Of a DNA stretch of 64,000 bases, positions 52,131-62,242 are shown piece after piece (position 1 is the first letter of the stretch; each line of letters starts with the position of its first letter). The stretch spans positions 124,001-188,000 of the forward strand of contig NZ_JACHEG010000001.1 in assembly GCF_014201355.1 (NCBI RefSeq), in the 5' to 3' direction. The notes under the pieces are model-generated. The model saw only the letters and a list, made by a program, of their open reading frames with translations. It had not been told where the DNA came from and did not search any database. Origin of the DNA: Aliirhizobium wenxiniae. GTDB taxonomy: Bacteria; Pseudomonadota; Alphaproteobacteria; Rhizobiales; Rhizobiaceae. The position numbers were made by a program, and so were the translations under genes.

Positions 52131-53753
52131 ATGAACTACCCTTTGGAAACTGCAGCGCTGGTAATCGGGACATTCCTGGCGTTGCTTGGCGCGGCTTACG
52201 CGCATGACAGTCTGTTTGCCGCCCATATGTGGGTGCTGTTCCTGACACTCGGCATCAGCAGCATCGTCATGCTGCGCCGAGTCTCTTTCGCACCCGTCGG
52301 TGCACCACGAGCCGTCCCGGCAAAGTCGGAATACTTTGACGAAGTCATCAAATACGGCACGATCGCCACTGTTTTCTGGGGTGTGGTCGGCTTCCTGGTC
52401 GGCGTTGTCGTCGCCATGCAGCTGGCTTTCCCCGATCTGAACATCGAGCCATGGCTCAATTTCGGTCGCACGCGCCCGCTGCACACTTCGGCCGTTATCT
52501 TCGCCTTCGGCGGCAACGCCCTGATCGCCACATCATTCTATGTTGTCCAGCGCACCTGTCGGGCCCGCCTGTTCGGCGGCAATCTCGGATGGTTCGTGTT
52601 CTGGGGCTACCAGCTTTTCATCGTCATGGCGGCAACCGGCTATCTGCTCGGTATCACCCAGGGCAAGGAATATGCTGAGCCGGAATGGTATGTCGATATC
52701 TGGCTGACCATCGTCTGGGTCGCCTATCTCGTCGTCTTCCTCGGCACGATCTTCATGCGCAAGGAGCCGCATATCTATGTGGCGAACTGGTTCTATCTGG
52801 CCTTCATCGTCACGATCGCCATGCTGCACATCGTCAACAACCTGGCGATTCCGGTCTCTTTCCTCGGCATCAAGAGCTATTCGGCTTTCTCCGGCGTGCA
52901 GGATGCCCTGACCCAGTGGTGGTACGGCCATAACGCGGTCGGCTTCTTCCTGACGGCCGGCTTCCTCGGCATGATGTATTACTTCATCCCGAAGCAGGTG
53001 AACCGTCCGGTCTATTCCTACCGCCTGTCGATCATCCACTTCTGGGCCCTGATCTTCATGTATATCTGGGCCGGTCCGCACCACCTGCATTACACAGCGT
53101 TGCCCGACTGGGCGCAGACGCTCGGCATGGTCTTCTCCATCATGCTGTGGATGCCGTCCTGGGGTGGCATGATCAACGGTCTGATGACGCTTTCCGGCGC
53201 CTGGGACCGTATCCGTACTGACCCGATCGTCCGCATGATGGTCATGGCCGTCGCCTTTTACGGAATGGCGACCTTCGAAGGCCCGATGATGTCGGTCAAG
53301 GCCGTCAACTCGCTCAGCCACTATACCGACTGGACCATCGGTCACGTCCACTCCGGCGCACTTGGCTGGAACGGCATGATCACCTTCGGCGCGATCTATT
53401 TCCTCGTGCCCAAACTATGGAATCGCAAGCGGCTCTATAGCCTGCAGCTGGTCAACTGGCACTTCTGGCTCGCAACGCTCGGCATCGTTCTCTACGCCGC
53501 CGTCATGTGGGTTGCCGGTATCCAGCAGGGCCTGATGTGGCGCGAGTATGATGACCAGGGCTTCCTCGTCTATTCCTTCGCGGAAACTGTCGCAGCCATG
53601 TTCCCTTATTACCTGATGCGCGCCCTCGGTGGTCTCATGTTCCTCGCCGGCGCACTGCTCATGGCATTCAACGTCACAATGACAATTCTCGGTCACGAAC
53701 GGCAGGAACGCACCCCCGGTGTCGCCCCCGCCGGTCTGCAGCCGGCTGAATAA
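52131..53753 (+). CDS. fixN: cbb3-type cytochrome c oxidase subunit I
   Basis: This is the catalytic haem-copper subunit of the high-affinity oxidase. The 540-residue protein has about 12 membrane helices and the His ligands in [55 protein letters not shown] and [12 protein letters not shown]. The Tyr of the cross-linked site lies in helix VII (YGHNAVGFF... region), as in other cbb3 enzymes. The ATG at 52131 follows GGGGGA. It is the first gene of fixNOQP, preceded by an anaerobox. Confidence 0.96.
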   Translation: MNYPLETAALVIGTFLALLGAAYAHDSLFAAHMWVLFLTLGISSIVMLRRVSFAPVGAPRAVPAKSEYFDEVIKYGTIATVFWGVVGFLVGVVVAMQLAFPDLNIEPWLNFGRTRPLHTSAVIFAFGGNALIATSFYVVQRTCRARLFGGNLGWFVFWGYQLFIVMAATGYLLGITQGKEYAEPEWYVDIWLTIVWVAYLVVFLGTIFMRKEPHIYVANWFYLAFIVTIAMLHIVNNLAIPVSFLGIKSYSAFSGVQDALTQWWYGHNAVGFFLTAGFLGMMYYFIPKQVNRPVYSYRLSIIHFWALIFMYIWAGPHHLHYTALPDWAQTLGMVFSIMLWMPSWGGMINGLMTLSGAWDRIRTDPIVRMMVMAVAFYGMATFEGPMMSVKAVNSLSHYTDWTIGHVHSGALGWNGMITFGAIYFLVPKLWNRKRLYSLQLVNWHFWLATLGIVLYAAVMWVAGIQQGLMWREYDDQGFLVYSFAETVAAMFPYYLMRALGGLMFLAGALLMAFNVTMTILGHERQERTPGVAPAGLQPAE

Positions 53754-53765
53754 GGAGCTGACAGC

Positions 53766-54497
53766 ATGTCTCTTCTCGATAAACACCAATTCATCGAGCG
53801 AAATGCCACGCTCCTTCTTGTCGGCTCCCTGCTTGTCGTTTCCATCGGCGGTATCGTGGAAATCGCACCGCTCTTCTATCTCGAAAACACCATCGAGAAA
53901 GTCGACGGGATGCGGCCCTATACGCCGCTGGAGCTTGCCGGTCGCAACATCTACATCCGCGAGGGCTGTTACGTCTGTCATAGCCAGATGATCCGCCCGT
54001 TCCGCGACGAAGTGGAGCGTTACGGTCACTATAGCCTTGCGGCGGAATCCATGTACGACCATCCGTTCCAGTGGGGGTCGAAGCGAACTGGGCCTGATCT
54101 GGCCCGCGTCGGCGATCGTTATTCCAACGAGTGGCACGTTCAGCATCTCATCGAACCGCGCGACGTCGTGCCGGAATCGGTGATGCCGAGCTATTCCTTC
54201 CTCAAGGAAAATACGCTCGAAGTGACCGACGTCTCCATGGATCTAAAGGCAAACCGCACCGTCGGCGTTCCCTATACTGACGAGATGATCGCCGAGGCGA
54301 ATGCCGATCTGAAGGCGCAGGCCGATCCGAATGCCGATACCAGCGCTTTGCTGGCTCGGTATCCGAAGGCAAAGGTCGGCGATTTCGACGGCGATCCGAC
54401 CAAATTGACCGAAATGGATGCGCTGGTCGCCTATCTGCAGATGCTCGGCACGCTGGTCGATTTCTCGACCTATGACGACACAACCGGTTACCGCTGA
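53766..54497 (+). CDS. fixO: cbb3-type oxidase mono-haem subunit II
   Basis: The 243-residue membrane-anchored cytochrome c has one N-terminal helix ([22 protein letters not shown]) and a single CxxCH haem site in [18 protein letters not shown], with Met ligands in the C-terminal half. It passes electrons from FixP to FixN. It starts 12 bp after fixN. Confidence 0.96.
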   Translation: MSLLDKHQFIERNATLLLVGSLLVVSIGGIVEIAPLFYLENTIEKVDGMRPYTPLELAGRNIYIREGCYVCHSQMIRPFRDEVERYGHYSLAAESMYDHPFQWGSKRTGPDLARVGDRYSNEWHVQHLIEPRDVVPESVMPSYSFLKENTLEVTDVSMDLKANRTVGVPYTDEMIAEANADLKAQADPNADTSALLARYPKAKVGDFDGDPTKLTEMDALVAYLQMLGTLVDFSTYDDTTGYR

Positions 54498-54509
54498 GGA
54501 GGGCGCGAT

Positions 54510-54662
54510 ATGGAAACCTATACCGCACTCCGCCAATTCGCCGACAGTTGGGGCCTGCTCGCCATGACCCTGTTCTTCGCCGGCGTCATCCTGTTCACTT
54601 TGCGCCCGGGCTCGAAGTCTCATGCAGACGATGCCGCCCAGATCCCTCTGAAGGAGGACTAA
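54510..54662 (+). CDS. fixQ: cbb3-type oxidase small subunit
   Basis: A 50-residue protein (METYTALRQFADSWGLLAMT...) with one membrane helix (LLAMTLFFAGVILFTLRPG) and an acidic/basic tail SHADDAAQIPLKED. The position between fixO and fixP and the sequence identify CcoQ/FixQ, which stabilises the oxidase. The next gene starts 1 bp after its stop. Confidence 0.94.
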   Translation: METYTALRQFADSWGLLAMTLFFAGVILFTLRPGSKSHADDAAQIPLKED

Positions 54663-54663
54663 A

Positions 54664-55527
54664 ATGGCGGACAAACATATCGATGAGATCAGCGGCGTCG
54701 AAACCACCGGTCACGAGTGGGACGGCATCCGCGAACTGAACAATCCCATGCCCCGCTGGTGGGTGTGGACGTTTTATGCCACGATCGTCTGGGCTCTCGG
54801 ATACACCGTCCTTTATCCTGCATGGCCGCTGGTAAACGACGCGACTCGCGGTGTTCTCGGCTATTCCAGCCGTGGTGCGCTGTTGGACGAAATGGCGACG
54901 GCAAAAGCAGCCCAGGGTGCAATCCTTGAACGGATCGCGGCTGCGACACCGGAAGAAATCATCGCCAACCCTGAACTCAACCAGTTTGCCATGGCCGGCG
55001 GCGCGGCGGCTTTCCGCGTCAACTGCACGCCCTGTCACGGAACCGGTGCAGCCGGTGGTGAAGGTTATCCCAACCTCAACGACGATGACTGGCTTTGGGG
55101 TGGCAGCGTAGATGCGATCTACCAGACTGTCGCGCATGGAATTCGCGATGCGGTCGATCCCGATACTCGTATCGGCGAGATGACCGCTTTTGCGGATGTA
55201 CTTCAGCCGGACGAAATACGTCAGGCCGCAGCCTATGTTGTCAGCCTCACCGGCAAGCCTCGTGATCCTTCGATGGTCGAACCCGGAAAGCAGATCTTCA
55301 TGGATAACTGCGCGTCCTGCCACGGCGAAAATGCCGAGGGCAATCGCGATCTGGGTGCCCCGAACCTAGCCGATGCCATCTGGCTGAAGGTGCATGGTGA
55401 AGATCAGATTGCCGGCCAGATCCGCGCACCGAAGCACGGCGTCATGCCAGCCTGGACCACCCGTCTTGGTGACGTCACCGTCAAGCAGTTGGCTGTTTAT
55501 GTCCATTCCCTGGGAGGCGGGGAGTAG
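54664..55527 (+). CDS. fixP: cbb3-type oxidase di-haem subunit III
   Basis: The 287-residue protein has a membrane helix (WWVWTFYATIVWALGYTVLYPAW) and two cytochrome c domains with CxxCH sites CTPCHGTG and CASCHGEN. It receives electrons from the bc1 complex or soluble cytochrome c. It is the last gene of fixNOQP and is followed by two hairpins. Confidence 0.96.
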   Translation: MADKHIDEISGVETTGHEWDGIRELNNPMPRWWVWTFYATIVWALGYTVLYPAWPLVNDATRGVLGYSSRGALLDEMATAKAAQGAILERIAAATPEEIIANPELNQFAMAGGAAAFRVNCTPCHGTGAAGGEGYPNLNDDDWLWGGSVDAIYQTVAHGIRDAVDPDTRIGEMTAFADVLQPDEIRQAAAYVVSLTGKPRDPSMVEPGKQIFMDNCASCHGENAEGNRDLGAPNLADAIWLKVHGEDQIAGQIRAPKHGVMPAWTTRLGDVTVKQLAVYVHSLGGGE

Positions 55528-55583
55528 AGTTTCAGCCCTTCCGGGCAGAAACTCTCTTGGGCCGGGATCCTTGGGTCCCGGCC
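55526..55583 (+). terminator. Double hairpin after fixP
   Basis: AGAGTTTC-a-GCCC (from 55526) pairs with GGGC-a-GAAACTCT (to 55555), then GGCCGGGA (55560-55567) pairs with TCCCGGCC (55576-55583). It lies between fixP and the convergent SRPBCC gene. There is no long U-tract. Confidence 0.6.
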
Positions 55584-55618
55584 ATCGAATATCCGGTATG
55601 GCAGGAGGTTGCGACCGA

Positions 55619-56023
55619 CTAGGATTGTTCGAGGATTTGCTTCAGAGTGCCTAGGTCCGTTTGGATGGCCGCCGCATCCACCTCGAAAGCCTGATCGTCC
55701 GTGTCTGGCTGTCGGAGCAAGGTGAACATGATTTCCGCGCCATCGCCATTCGGTACGACCCGCAGTGCATTTTCGAAACTCATCCCGGTATCCAGCGTGA
55801 CGGTGTGATCGATGACGCCAAGATCGTTTCGGGGCGTAAACCGCACACGAATCTTGCCGATCGGCCCACCGTCGCCGATCCAGTCTTCGCCTTCTCGGCT
55901 CAAGCCCGCGGCGAGGCCGGCAGCCCATCGGGGCATGTTTTCCGGCTGGGATGCGAAGGCGTAGACGTCACGCCATGGCCTGTCGATCGTCGTGTGAATG
56001 ATGCGTGCGGGCATTGGCGTCAT
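55619..56023 (-). CDS. SRPBCC (START-like) domain protein
   Basis: The 134-residue protein has a START/polyketide-cyclase-like pattern: RIIHTTIDRPWRDVYAFASQPENMPRWAAGL at the N-terminus, alternating beta strands in the middle and a C-terminal helix DAAAIQTDLGTLKQILEQ. These proteins bind hydrophobic ligands; none can be named here. It sits between fixP and fixG on the opposite strand, divergent from fixG across the FNR-type box. Confidence 0.85.
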   Translation of the reverse strand: MTPMPARIIHTTIDRPWRDVYAFASQPENMPRWAAGLAAGLSREGEDWIGDGGPIGKIRVRFTPRNDLGVIDHTVTLDTGMSFENALRVVPNGDGAEIMFTLLRQPDTDDQAFEVDAAAIQTDLGTLKQILEQS

Positions 56024-56088
56024 TGTAATCTCCGTTCTGTCGTCCGCATGGGCGAGGGGCGTGAACCGGTCTGCGAATGCCGCATGCC

Positions 56089-56102
56089 TTGACTTGCGTC
56101 AA
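56089..56102. promoter_or_regulatory. FNR/FixK-type box upstream of fixG
   Basis: TTGACTTGCGTCAA is a perfect palindrome of the TTGAC-N4-GTCAA form, differing from the anaerobox TTGAT-N4-ATCAA at one symmetric position. It lies 51 bp upstream of the fixG start. Confidence 0.7.
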
Positions 56103-56153
56103 GGAATTGAGGGTCGCGCGGTGGGAAAAGGCATGGTGCAAAGGAATGTTCCG

Positions 56154-57740
56154 ATGAATCTCTATACCGCCGAAAGCGTTTCCGCAGGTGACGCATCTGT
56201 CGAACGGATTGATGTCAAGGCGGTGCATTCGCCTGGCGAAAAACGCCAGCCGCTTTATGAAAAACGCAAGAAGATTTTTCCCAAGCGTGCCGAGGGACGT
56301 TTCCGCCGGTTCAAGTGGCTGGTGATGCTCGTCACGCTCGGAATCTATTATCTGACACCGTGGATCAGGTGGGACCGTGGCCCCTTCGCCCCCGATCAGG
56401 CCGTGCTTGTCGATCTCGCCAGCCGGCGTTTCTATTTCTTCTTCATCGAGATCTGGCCGCAGGAATTCATCTTTGTCGCCGGCCTTCTGGTCATGGCGGG
56501 CTTTGGCCTTTTCCTACTGACCTCGGCCGTCGGTCGCGCCTGGTGCGGATATGCCTGTCCCCAGACGGTGTGGGTCGATCTCTTTCTCGTCGTCGAGCGC
56601 TTCATCGAAGGCGATCGTAACGCGCGGATGAAACTCGATGCCGGCCCCTGGACCGCGAACAAGATCACCAAGCGCGTCGTCAAGCATTCGATCTGGATCG
56701 CCATCGCAATCGCGACTGGCGGCGCTTGGATTTTCTACTTCGCCGACGCGCCGTCTCTTGCCTTCGATTTCATCACCGGTCAGGCGGCCTTCGTTGCCTA
56801 TTCCACCGTCGCCATCCTGACCGCCACCACCTATCTGCTCGGTGGCCTGATGCGCGAGCAGGTCTGCATCTACATGTGTCCCTGGCCGCGTATCCAGGGC
56901 GCCATGCTCGACGAGCATTCGCTGGTCGTGACCTATAACGACTGGCGCGGCGAACCGCGCAGCCGCCACGCCAAAAAGGCGGCAGCCAGCGGCCAGATCG
57001 TCGGCGATTGCGTCGATTGCAACGCTTGCGTCGCAGTCTGTCCCATGGGGATCGACATTCGCGACGGCCAGCAGATGGCCTGTATCACCTGTGCGCTCTG
57101 TATCGACGCCTGCGATGGCGTGATGGACAAGATCGGCAAGGAACGCGGCCTGATCGCTTATGCGACGCTCGACGAATACGATGCCAACATGGCGTTGGCG
57201 ACAGCCGGTGGTACCTCGCCGATCAATCCCACCCGAACCCGCAAGCCGGATGGTGGTTTTGTTGAAGGCGTCCGCCATTTCAACTGGAAGATCCTGCTTC
57301 GCCCGCGCACGTTGCTTTACATGGGCGTCTGGACAGCGGTCGGCATCGGCCTTGTCGTTGCGCTCCTGTCCCGCGACCGGCTGGAAATCAACGTGCTGCA
57401 TGACCGCAATCCGCAATTCGTCATGGAGTCGGATGGTTCCATCCGCAATGGCTACACCGTTCGCCTCCTCAACATGATCCCTGAACCGCGCACGATCATG
57501 CTGACGCTAGACGGCATGCCGGAGGCGACGATGAAGATCATCGGCATCTCCGACGTGCCCGGACGCGAATTCGCCATCGAGGTCGCGCCGGACAAGGCAA
57601 TGGCGCTGAAGGTCTATGTCACGCTGCCGAAGGATGAAGCCAAAAGCGAAGCATCCTTCCATTTCATCGCCGAAGACCGCTCCAGCCATGAGCGAAACAG
57701 TTACTCGGCTAACTTTTTCGTACCAGGAGGCAAAAGATGA
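56154..57740 (+). CDS. fixG: Iron-sulfur membrane protein of cbb3 oxidase assembly
   Basis: The 528-residue protein has several membrane helices and ferredoxin-type clusters: GYACPQTVW, CIYMCPWPRIQ and the double CxxCxxC motif CVDCNACVAVCPMGIDIRDGQQMACITCALCIDACD. CcoG/FixG proteins reduce copper for insertion into the cbb3 oxidase. The ATG at 56154 follows AAGGA. Its stop overlaps the fixH start. Confidence 0.95.
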   Translation: MNLYTAESVSAGDASVERIDVKAVHSPGEKRQPLYEKRKKIFPKRAEGRFRRFKWLVMLVTLGIYYLTPWIRWDRGPFAPDQAVLVDLASRRFYFFFIEIWPQEFIFVAGLLVMAGFGLFLLTSAVGRAWCGYACPQTVWVDLFLVVERFIEGDRNARMKLDAGPWTANKITKRVVKHSIWIAIAIATGGAWIFYFADAPSLAFDFITGQAAFVAYSTVAILTATTYLLGGLMREQVCIYMCPWPRIQGAMLDEHSLVVTYNDWRGEPRSRHAKKAAASGQIVGDCVDCNACVAVCPMGIDIRDGQQMACITCALCIDACDGVMDKIGKERGLIAYATLDEYDANMALATAGGTSPINPTRTRKPDGGFVEGVRHFNWKILLRPRTLLYMGVWTAVGIGLVVALLSRDRLEINVLHDRNPQFVMESDGSIRNGYTVRLLNMIPEPRTIMLTLDGMPEATMKIIGISDVPGREFAIEVAPDKAMALKVYVTLPKDEAKSEASFHFIAEDRSSHERNSYSANFFVPGGKR

Positions 57741-58231
57741 GCACAGCATCGCAAAAGGGCTTCGTTTTCACGGGCTGGCACATGGCGGGCGTCATGGTGC
57801 TCTTCTTCGGCACGATCATCTCGGTCAATGTCTTCATGGCCTATAACGCTATTACCAGCTGGAGCGGTCTCGTCGTCCCGAACACCTATGTCGCCAGCCA
57901 GCAATTCAACGGCAAGGTGGCGCAGGCAAGGGCGCTTGCCGCAACCGGCGTCAACGGCAGGCTCGCCGTTAGCGCCGAGGGGGCTCGCTACGAAATCCTC
58001 GGTCCCGATGGCCAGCCGGTCGAGGCCGACCGCCTCGTCCTCAATTTCAAACGCCCTGTCGGCGAGCATCAGGATTTCAGCGTCGAGATGACGAAAGAAG
58101 GCATGGGTGTCTTCAGTATTTCCCGTGAGGTCCTACCGGGTCACTGGATCGTCGAGGCGATCGCCGAGCGCGGCGGAGAACGAATCCTTCATCATGCGGA
58201 GCGTGTCTCCGTTCATGGAGCAAAGAAATGA
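57737..58231 (+). CDS. fixH: FixH protein of cbb3 oxidase assembly
   Basis: The 164-residue protein has one N-terminal membrane helix (TGWHMAGVMVLFFGTIISVNVFMAYNAI) and a periplasmic beta-rich FixH domain (FKRPVGEHQDFSV, GHWIVEAIAE). It is needed for assembly or stability of the oxidase. It overlaps fixG at its start and fixI at its end, indicating tight translational coupling. Confidence 0.93.
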   Translation: MSTASQKGFVFTGWHMAGVMVLFFGTIISVNVFMAYNAITSWSGLVVPNTYVASQQFNGKVAQARALAATGVNGRLAVSAEGARYEILGPDGQPVEADRLVLNFKRPVGEHQDFSVEMTKEGMGVFSISREVLPGHWIVEAIAERGGERILHHAERVSVHGAKK

Positions 58232-60507
58232 GCTGCTGCGCACCCGGAACGGAAGGCGAGATCGTCAGGTCTGCACCGTCTTCCGAAGAAATGCTGCTCG
58301 CAAGCCGGGACCTCGGCGAGGGCAGGCGGCAGGTAGATCTCAGCGTACCCGGCGTCCATTGCGGCGCCTGCATCGTCTCTATCGAAAACGCGCTCAAGGG
58401 CATCCATTCTGTCGAGAAGGCCCGCGTCAACCTTTCCACCAAACGCGTCTCGATCGTCTGGCAGCAGAAGGCTGACGAGCCATCTGTCGATCCGGCCGAT
58501 TTCGTTGGTTCGATCACCGCTGCAACCGGCTATGACGCCTATCTCTTCGATGCTTCGCTCGATGATGGAGATAAGCTGCAGCGTGACCTCGTGCGCGCAG
58601 TCGCGCTTTGCGGTTTCGCCGCCGCCAACATCATGCTTCTTTCCGTTTCCGTCTGGTCCGGCGCCGATGATGCCACGCGCGACATGTTCCACTGGATTTC
58701 GGCCTTCATCGCCGCACCTGCGCTGATCTATGGCGGCCGGTTCTTTTACGCCTCCGCCTGGGCCGCGCTTAAGCGTGGACGCACCAATATGGACGTGCCG
58801 ATCGCCCTTGCGATCACGCTCTCCTATGCAGTGTCGCTGTGGGAAACCATGCATCACGGCGAACATGCCTGGTTCGATGCCACCGTCTCGCTTCTGTTCT
58901 TCCTGCTGATCGGCCGCACGCTCGACCATATCATGCGTGACCGGGCAAGGGCTGCGATCAGCGGTCTTGCTCGCCTGTCACCGCGCGGTGCCATGGTCGT
59001 CTTGGCCGACGGCACACGTGAATACCGCCCCGTCGAGGATGTAAAACCCGGAGATCGCGTCGCGATTGCTGCCGGCGAACGCATCCCTGTCGATGGCACC
59101 GTCGAATGGGGCGCCAGCGATCTCGACGTCTCGATCGTCAACGGCGAAAGCGTGCCGCAGGCCGTCGCTGCCGGTGCCGCCGTCCATGCCGGCACGCTCA
59201 GCCTCACCGGCTCGCTCATCATCAAGGTCACCGCGACGGCAAGAGAATCCTTCCTTGCAGAAGTCATCTCGCTGATGGAGGTGGCGGAAGGGGCCAAGGC
59301 CGGTTATCGCCGTCTCGCGGACCGCGCCGCGCAATATTATTCGCCTGCCGTCCACCTTCTGGCTCTCACCGCCTTCGTCTCCTGGGGGCTTGCAGGCGGG
59401 GACTGGAAGCGCGCCATGCTGATCGCCATCGCGGTCCTGATCATCACATGCCCCTGTGCGCTCGGTCTGGCCGTTCCGGTCGTTCAGGTCGTCGCTGCCG
59501 GCCGTCTGTTCAGGAACGGCATCATGGTCAAGGATGGCTCGGCCATGGAGCGGCTCGCCCAGGCGGACAGCGTCATCTTCGACAAGACCGGGACCCTGAC
59601 GCTCGGCCGTCCGCGCCTCGTCAATGGCAGCGATATTCCGGGGCCCATCCTGTCGCTCGCAGCCGGCCTTGCCGCCCATTCGCGCCATCCGCTGTCGCGG
59701 GCGATCTGCGCCGTGGCATCCGGCCCGTTCCCGCTCTTTGACGACGTGATCGAAATTCCCGGAAGCGGGCTTGAGGCTCGCCGTACCGAAGGGCTCTACA
59801 GGCTCGGCAACCGCCGCTTCGCCTGTGGCGAAACGACCGCCAGCGAGAATGCCGATCTCGAAGTCGTGCTGTCGCGCGACGGTCACGAGGTTACCTGCAT
59901 CCGTTTCGAGGATGCGCTTCGCCAGGACGCCGCCTCTGCCATCCGGACGCTCGAAGCCGACGGCATGCCGGTCGACCTCGTCTCGGGTGATCGCGCCGGG
60001 CCGGTGACGGCGCTGGCGGCTCAACTCGGCATCGCCCGCTGGAAGGCGGAGGTCTCGCCCAAGGGTAAGGCCGATTATTGCGCCTCGCTTGCCGGTGAAG
60101 GCCGTAAGGTCCTGATGGTCGGCGACGGTATCAACGATGCACCTGCACTCGCCGCAGCTTATGTCTCGATGGCGCCGGCCACCGCGGCAGATATCGGCCG
60201 CAAGGCCGCCGATTTCGTCTTCATGCATGAAAGCCTTAACGCCGTGCCGCTGGCGATCGATATCTCGCGCCGTGCAAGCCGCCTGATCCGGCAGAATTTC
60301 GGGCTCGCTATCGGTTACAACATTATCGCTGTGCCGATCGCTCTTGCCGGCTATGCAACGCCGCTGATCGCCGCCGTCGCCATGTCCACTTCTTCGATCA
60401 TCGTCGTCGTCAACGCACTCAGGCTGAACCAGATCGGCAGCGAGGATCTGGCGACACAGGCGGGGGCTGAGAAGACGGCTGAAAAAGGAAAGATGCGCGC
60501 CGCATGA
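58228..60507 (+). CDS. fixI: Copper-transporting P1B-type ATPase
   Basis: The 759-residue pump exports copper for cbb3 oxidase maturation. It has an N-terminal heavy-metal domain (VPGVHCGACIVSIENAL), the membrane CPC motif ITCPCALGLAVPV, the phosphorylation site FDKTGTLTLG, the HP motif HSRHPLSRAI and the hinge MVGDGINDAPALAAA. It overlaps fixH and fixS by 4 bp each. Confidence 0.96.
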   Translation: MSCCAPGTEGEIVRSAPSSEEMLLASRDLGEGRRQVDLSVPGVHCGACIVSIENALKGIHSVEKARVNLSTKRVSIVWQQKADEPSVDPADFVGSITAATGYDAYLFDASLDDGDKLQRDLVRAVALCGFAAANIMLLSVSVWSGADDATRDMFHWISAFIAAPALIYGGRFFYASAWAALKRGRTNMDVPIALAITLSYAVSLWETMHHGEHAWFDATVSLLFFLLIGRTLDHIMRDRARAAISGLARLSPRGAMVVLADGTREYRPVEDVKPGDRVAIAAGERIPVDGTVEWGASDLDVSIVNGESVPQAVAAGAAVHAGTLSLTGSLIIKVTATARESFLAEVISLMEVAEGAKAGYRRLADRAAQYYSPAVHLLALTAFVSWGLAGGDWKRAMLIAIAVLIITCPCALGLAVPVVQVVAAGRLFRNGIMVKDGSAMERLAQADSVIFDKTGTLTLGRPRLVNGSDIPGPILSLAAGLAAHSRHPLSRAICAVASGPFPLFDDVIEIPGSGLEARRTEGLYRLGNRRFACGETTASENADLEVVLSRDGHEVTCIRFEDALRQDAASAIRTLEADGMPVDLVSGDRAGPVTALAAQLGIARWKAEVSPKGKADYCASLAGEGRKVLMVGDGINDAPALAAAYVSMAPATAADIGRKAADFVFMHESLNAVPLAIDISRRASRLIRQNFGLAIGYNIIAVPIALAGYATPLIAAVAMSTSSIIVVVNALRLNQIGSEDLATQAGAEKTAEKGKMRAA

Positions 60508-60656
60508 ACATGCTCATCTACCTCATCCCGGTCGCGCTCTTTCTCGGCGGACTCGGACTTGCTGCCTTTCTCTGGTCGTTGAAGAACGGCCAGTATGACG
60601 ATCTCGACGGTGCCGCCTGGCGCATCATCGACGATGGCGAGGATCGCCCCGGCTGA
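60504..60656 (+). CDS. fixS: cbb3 oxidase assembly protein FixS
   Basis: A 50-residue protein (MNMLIYLIPVALFLG...) with one membrane helix and the conserved segment FLWSLKNGQYDDLDGAAWRII, the hallmark of CcoS/FixS. Its ATGA start overlaps the fixI stop. It is required for cofactor insertion into the oxidase. Confidence 0.94.
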   Translation: MNMLIYLIPVALFLGGLGLAAFLWSLKNGQYDDLDGAAWRIIDDGEDRPG

Positions 60657-60787
60657 CAGGCCCGAATTATAGGGGCAGGCTATGGGGGCAGACAAATGCA
60701 GAATGTAGCCGATTTAGACAATCGCTCCCTTGCCCCCATGGCGCACCAATGCCAAAAGAAGGCGCAACAAAATCGGAGGCTCCTCCC

Positions 60788-62221
60788 GTGGAACAGGCAG
60801 AAATCGGCCTAATCGGCCTTGGCGTCATGGGCGCCAACCTTTCCCTCAATATCGCTGAAAAAGGCAACAAGATTGCCGTCTTCAACCGTACGGTCGAAGT
60901 CACGAAGAAATTCTACGCGGATGCAGGCGCCCTCCAGGGCCAGATCATTCCGTGCGAAACGATGGAAGATTTCATCAAGGCCATCCGCCCGCCGCGCCCG
61001 ATCATCATCATGATCAAGGCCGGAGATCCGGTCGACCAGCAGATGGATCTCCTGAAGCCCTACCTGTCTTCCGGCGACATCATGATCGATGCCGGCAATG
61101 CCAACTTCCGCGATACGATGCGCCGCTTCAAGAGCCTTGAAGGCAGCGACCTGACCTTCATCGGCATGGGCGTTTCTGGTGGCGAGGAAGGTGCGCGCCA
61201 CGGACCGTCCATCATGGTCGGCGGCACCGAGGAAAGCTGGAAGCGCGTCGAGAAGGTCCTGACCTCGATCTCGGCCAAGTTCAACGGCGAACCCTGCGTC
61301 GACTGGCTCGGCCCGAACGGCGCCGGTCACTTCGTCAAGACCATCCATAACGGCATCGAATATGCCGACATGCAGATGATCGCCGAAATCTACGGCATCC
61401 TGCGTGATGGCCTCGGCATGAGTGCGCCCGAGATCGGCGGCGTCTTCGGCCGCTGGAATGAAGGCCGCCTTGATTCCTATCTCATGGAAATCTCGGAAAA
61501 GGTGCTGAAGGCCAACGACCCGATCACCGGCAAGCCGATGGTCGACGTCATCGTCGATTCGGCAGGCCAGAAGGGCACCGGCAAGTGGTCGGTCATCGAG
61601 GCCCAGAACATGGGCGTCGCAGCGACCGCGATCGAAGCTGCCGTTGCCGGCCGTGTCATCTCCTCGCTCCGTTCCGAACGCCAGGCGGCCGAAAAGATCC
61701 TCGGCAAGCCGGCTCTGGTCGATCGCCCGAAGGATGGCATGGCCTTCCTCGCCGATCTGGAACTCGCGCTTCTGGCCGCCAAGATCGGCGCTTATGCGCA
61801 GGGCTTTGCCGTCATGGCGGAAGCTTCTAAGGAGTTCGGCTGGAACCTGCCGATGCCGACCATCGCCAAGATCTGGCGCGCTGGTTGCATCATCCGTTCG
61901 CAGTTCCTCGATGAAATCACCTCGGCCTTCACCAAGGATCCGAACGTGGCAAACCTCATCGTCACCCCGGCCTTCTCGCAACTGGTCAAGGAAACCGACG
62001 GCGCGCTTCGCCGCATCGTTTCCTACGCAGCACTGAATGGCCTTCCTGCTCCGGCGCTCACCTCGGCTCTTTCCTATTTCGACGCCTATCGTCGGGGCAG
62101 AGGCACGGCTAACCTCATCCAGGCTCAGCGCGACTTCTTCGGCGCGCATGGTTTCGACCGCCTCGATGGCGTCGACAAGCACCACGGCCCTTGGGGCAGC
62201 GGCCTTGCCGATTTCGCCTGA
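60788..62221 (+). CDS. gnd: 6-phosphogluconate dehydrogenase, decarboxylating
   Basis: This oxidative pentose-phosphate enzyme makes ribulose 5-phosphate, CO2 and NADPH. The 477-residue protein shows IGLIGLGVMGANLSLNIAEKG with NRT as the NADP site, MIDAGNANF, GMGVSGGEEGARHGPSIMVGG, and the catalytic region GAGHFVKTIHNGIEYADMQ with its Lys. The C-terminus ends HHGPWG-SGLADFA. The GTG at 60788 is eight bases after GGAGG; an ATG 39 bp upstream would add a non-conserved leader. Confidence 0.95.
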   Translation: MEQAEIGLIGLGVMGANLSLNIAEKGNKIAVFNRTVEVTKKFYADAGALQGQIIPCETMEDFIKAIRPPRPIIIMIKAGDPVDQQMDLLKPYLSSGDIMIDAGNANFRDTMRRFKSLEGSDLTFIGMGVSGGEEGARHGPSIMVGGTEESWKRVEKVLTSISAKFNGEPCVDWLGPNGAGHFVKTIHNGIEYADMQMIAEIYGILRDGLGMSAPEIGGVFGRWNEGRLDSYLMEISEKVLKANDPITGKPMVDVIVDSAGQKGTGKWSVIEAQNMGVAATAIEAAVAGRVISSLRSERQAAEKILGKPALVDRPKDGMAFLADLELALLAAKIGAYAQGFAVMAEASKEFGWNLPMPTIAKIWRAGCIIRSQFLDEITSAFTKDPNVANLIVTPAFSQLVKETDGALRRIVSYAALNGLPAPALTSALSYFDAYRRGRGTANLIQAQRDFFGAHGFDRLDGVDKHHGPWGSGLADFA

Positions 62222-62242
62222 TCGGTGTTCATAGATAAGATG

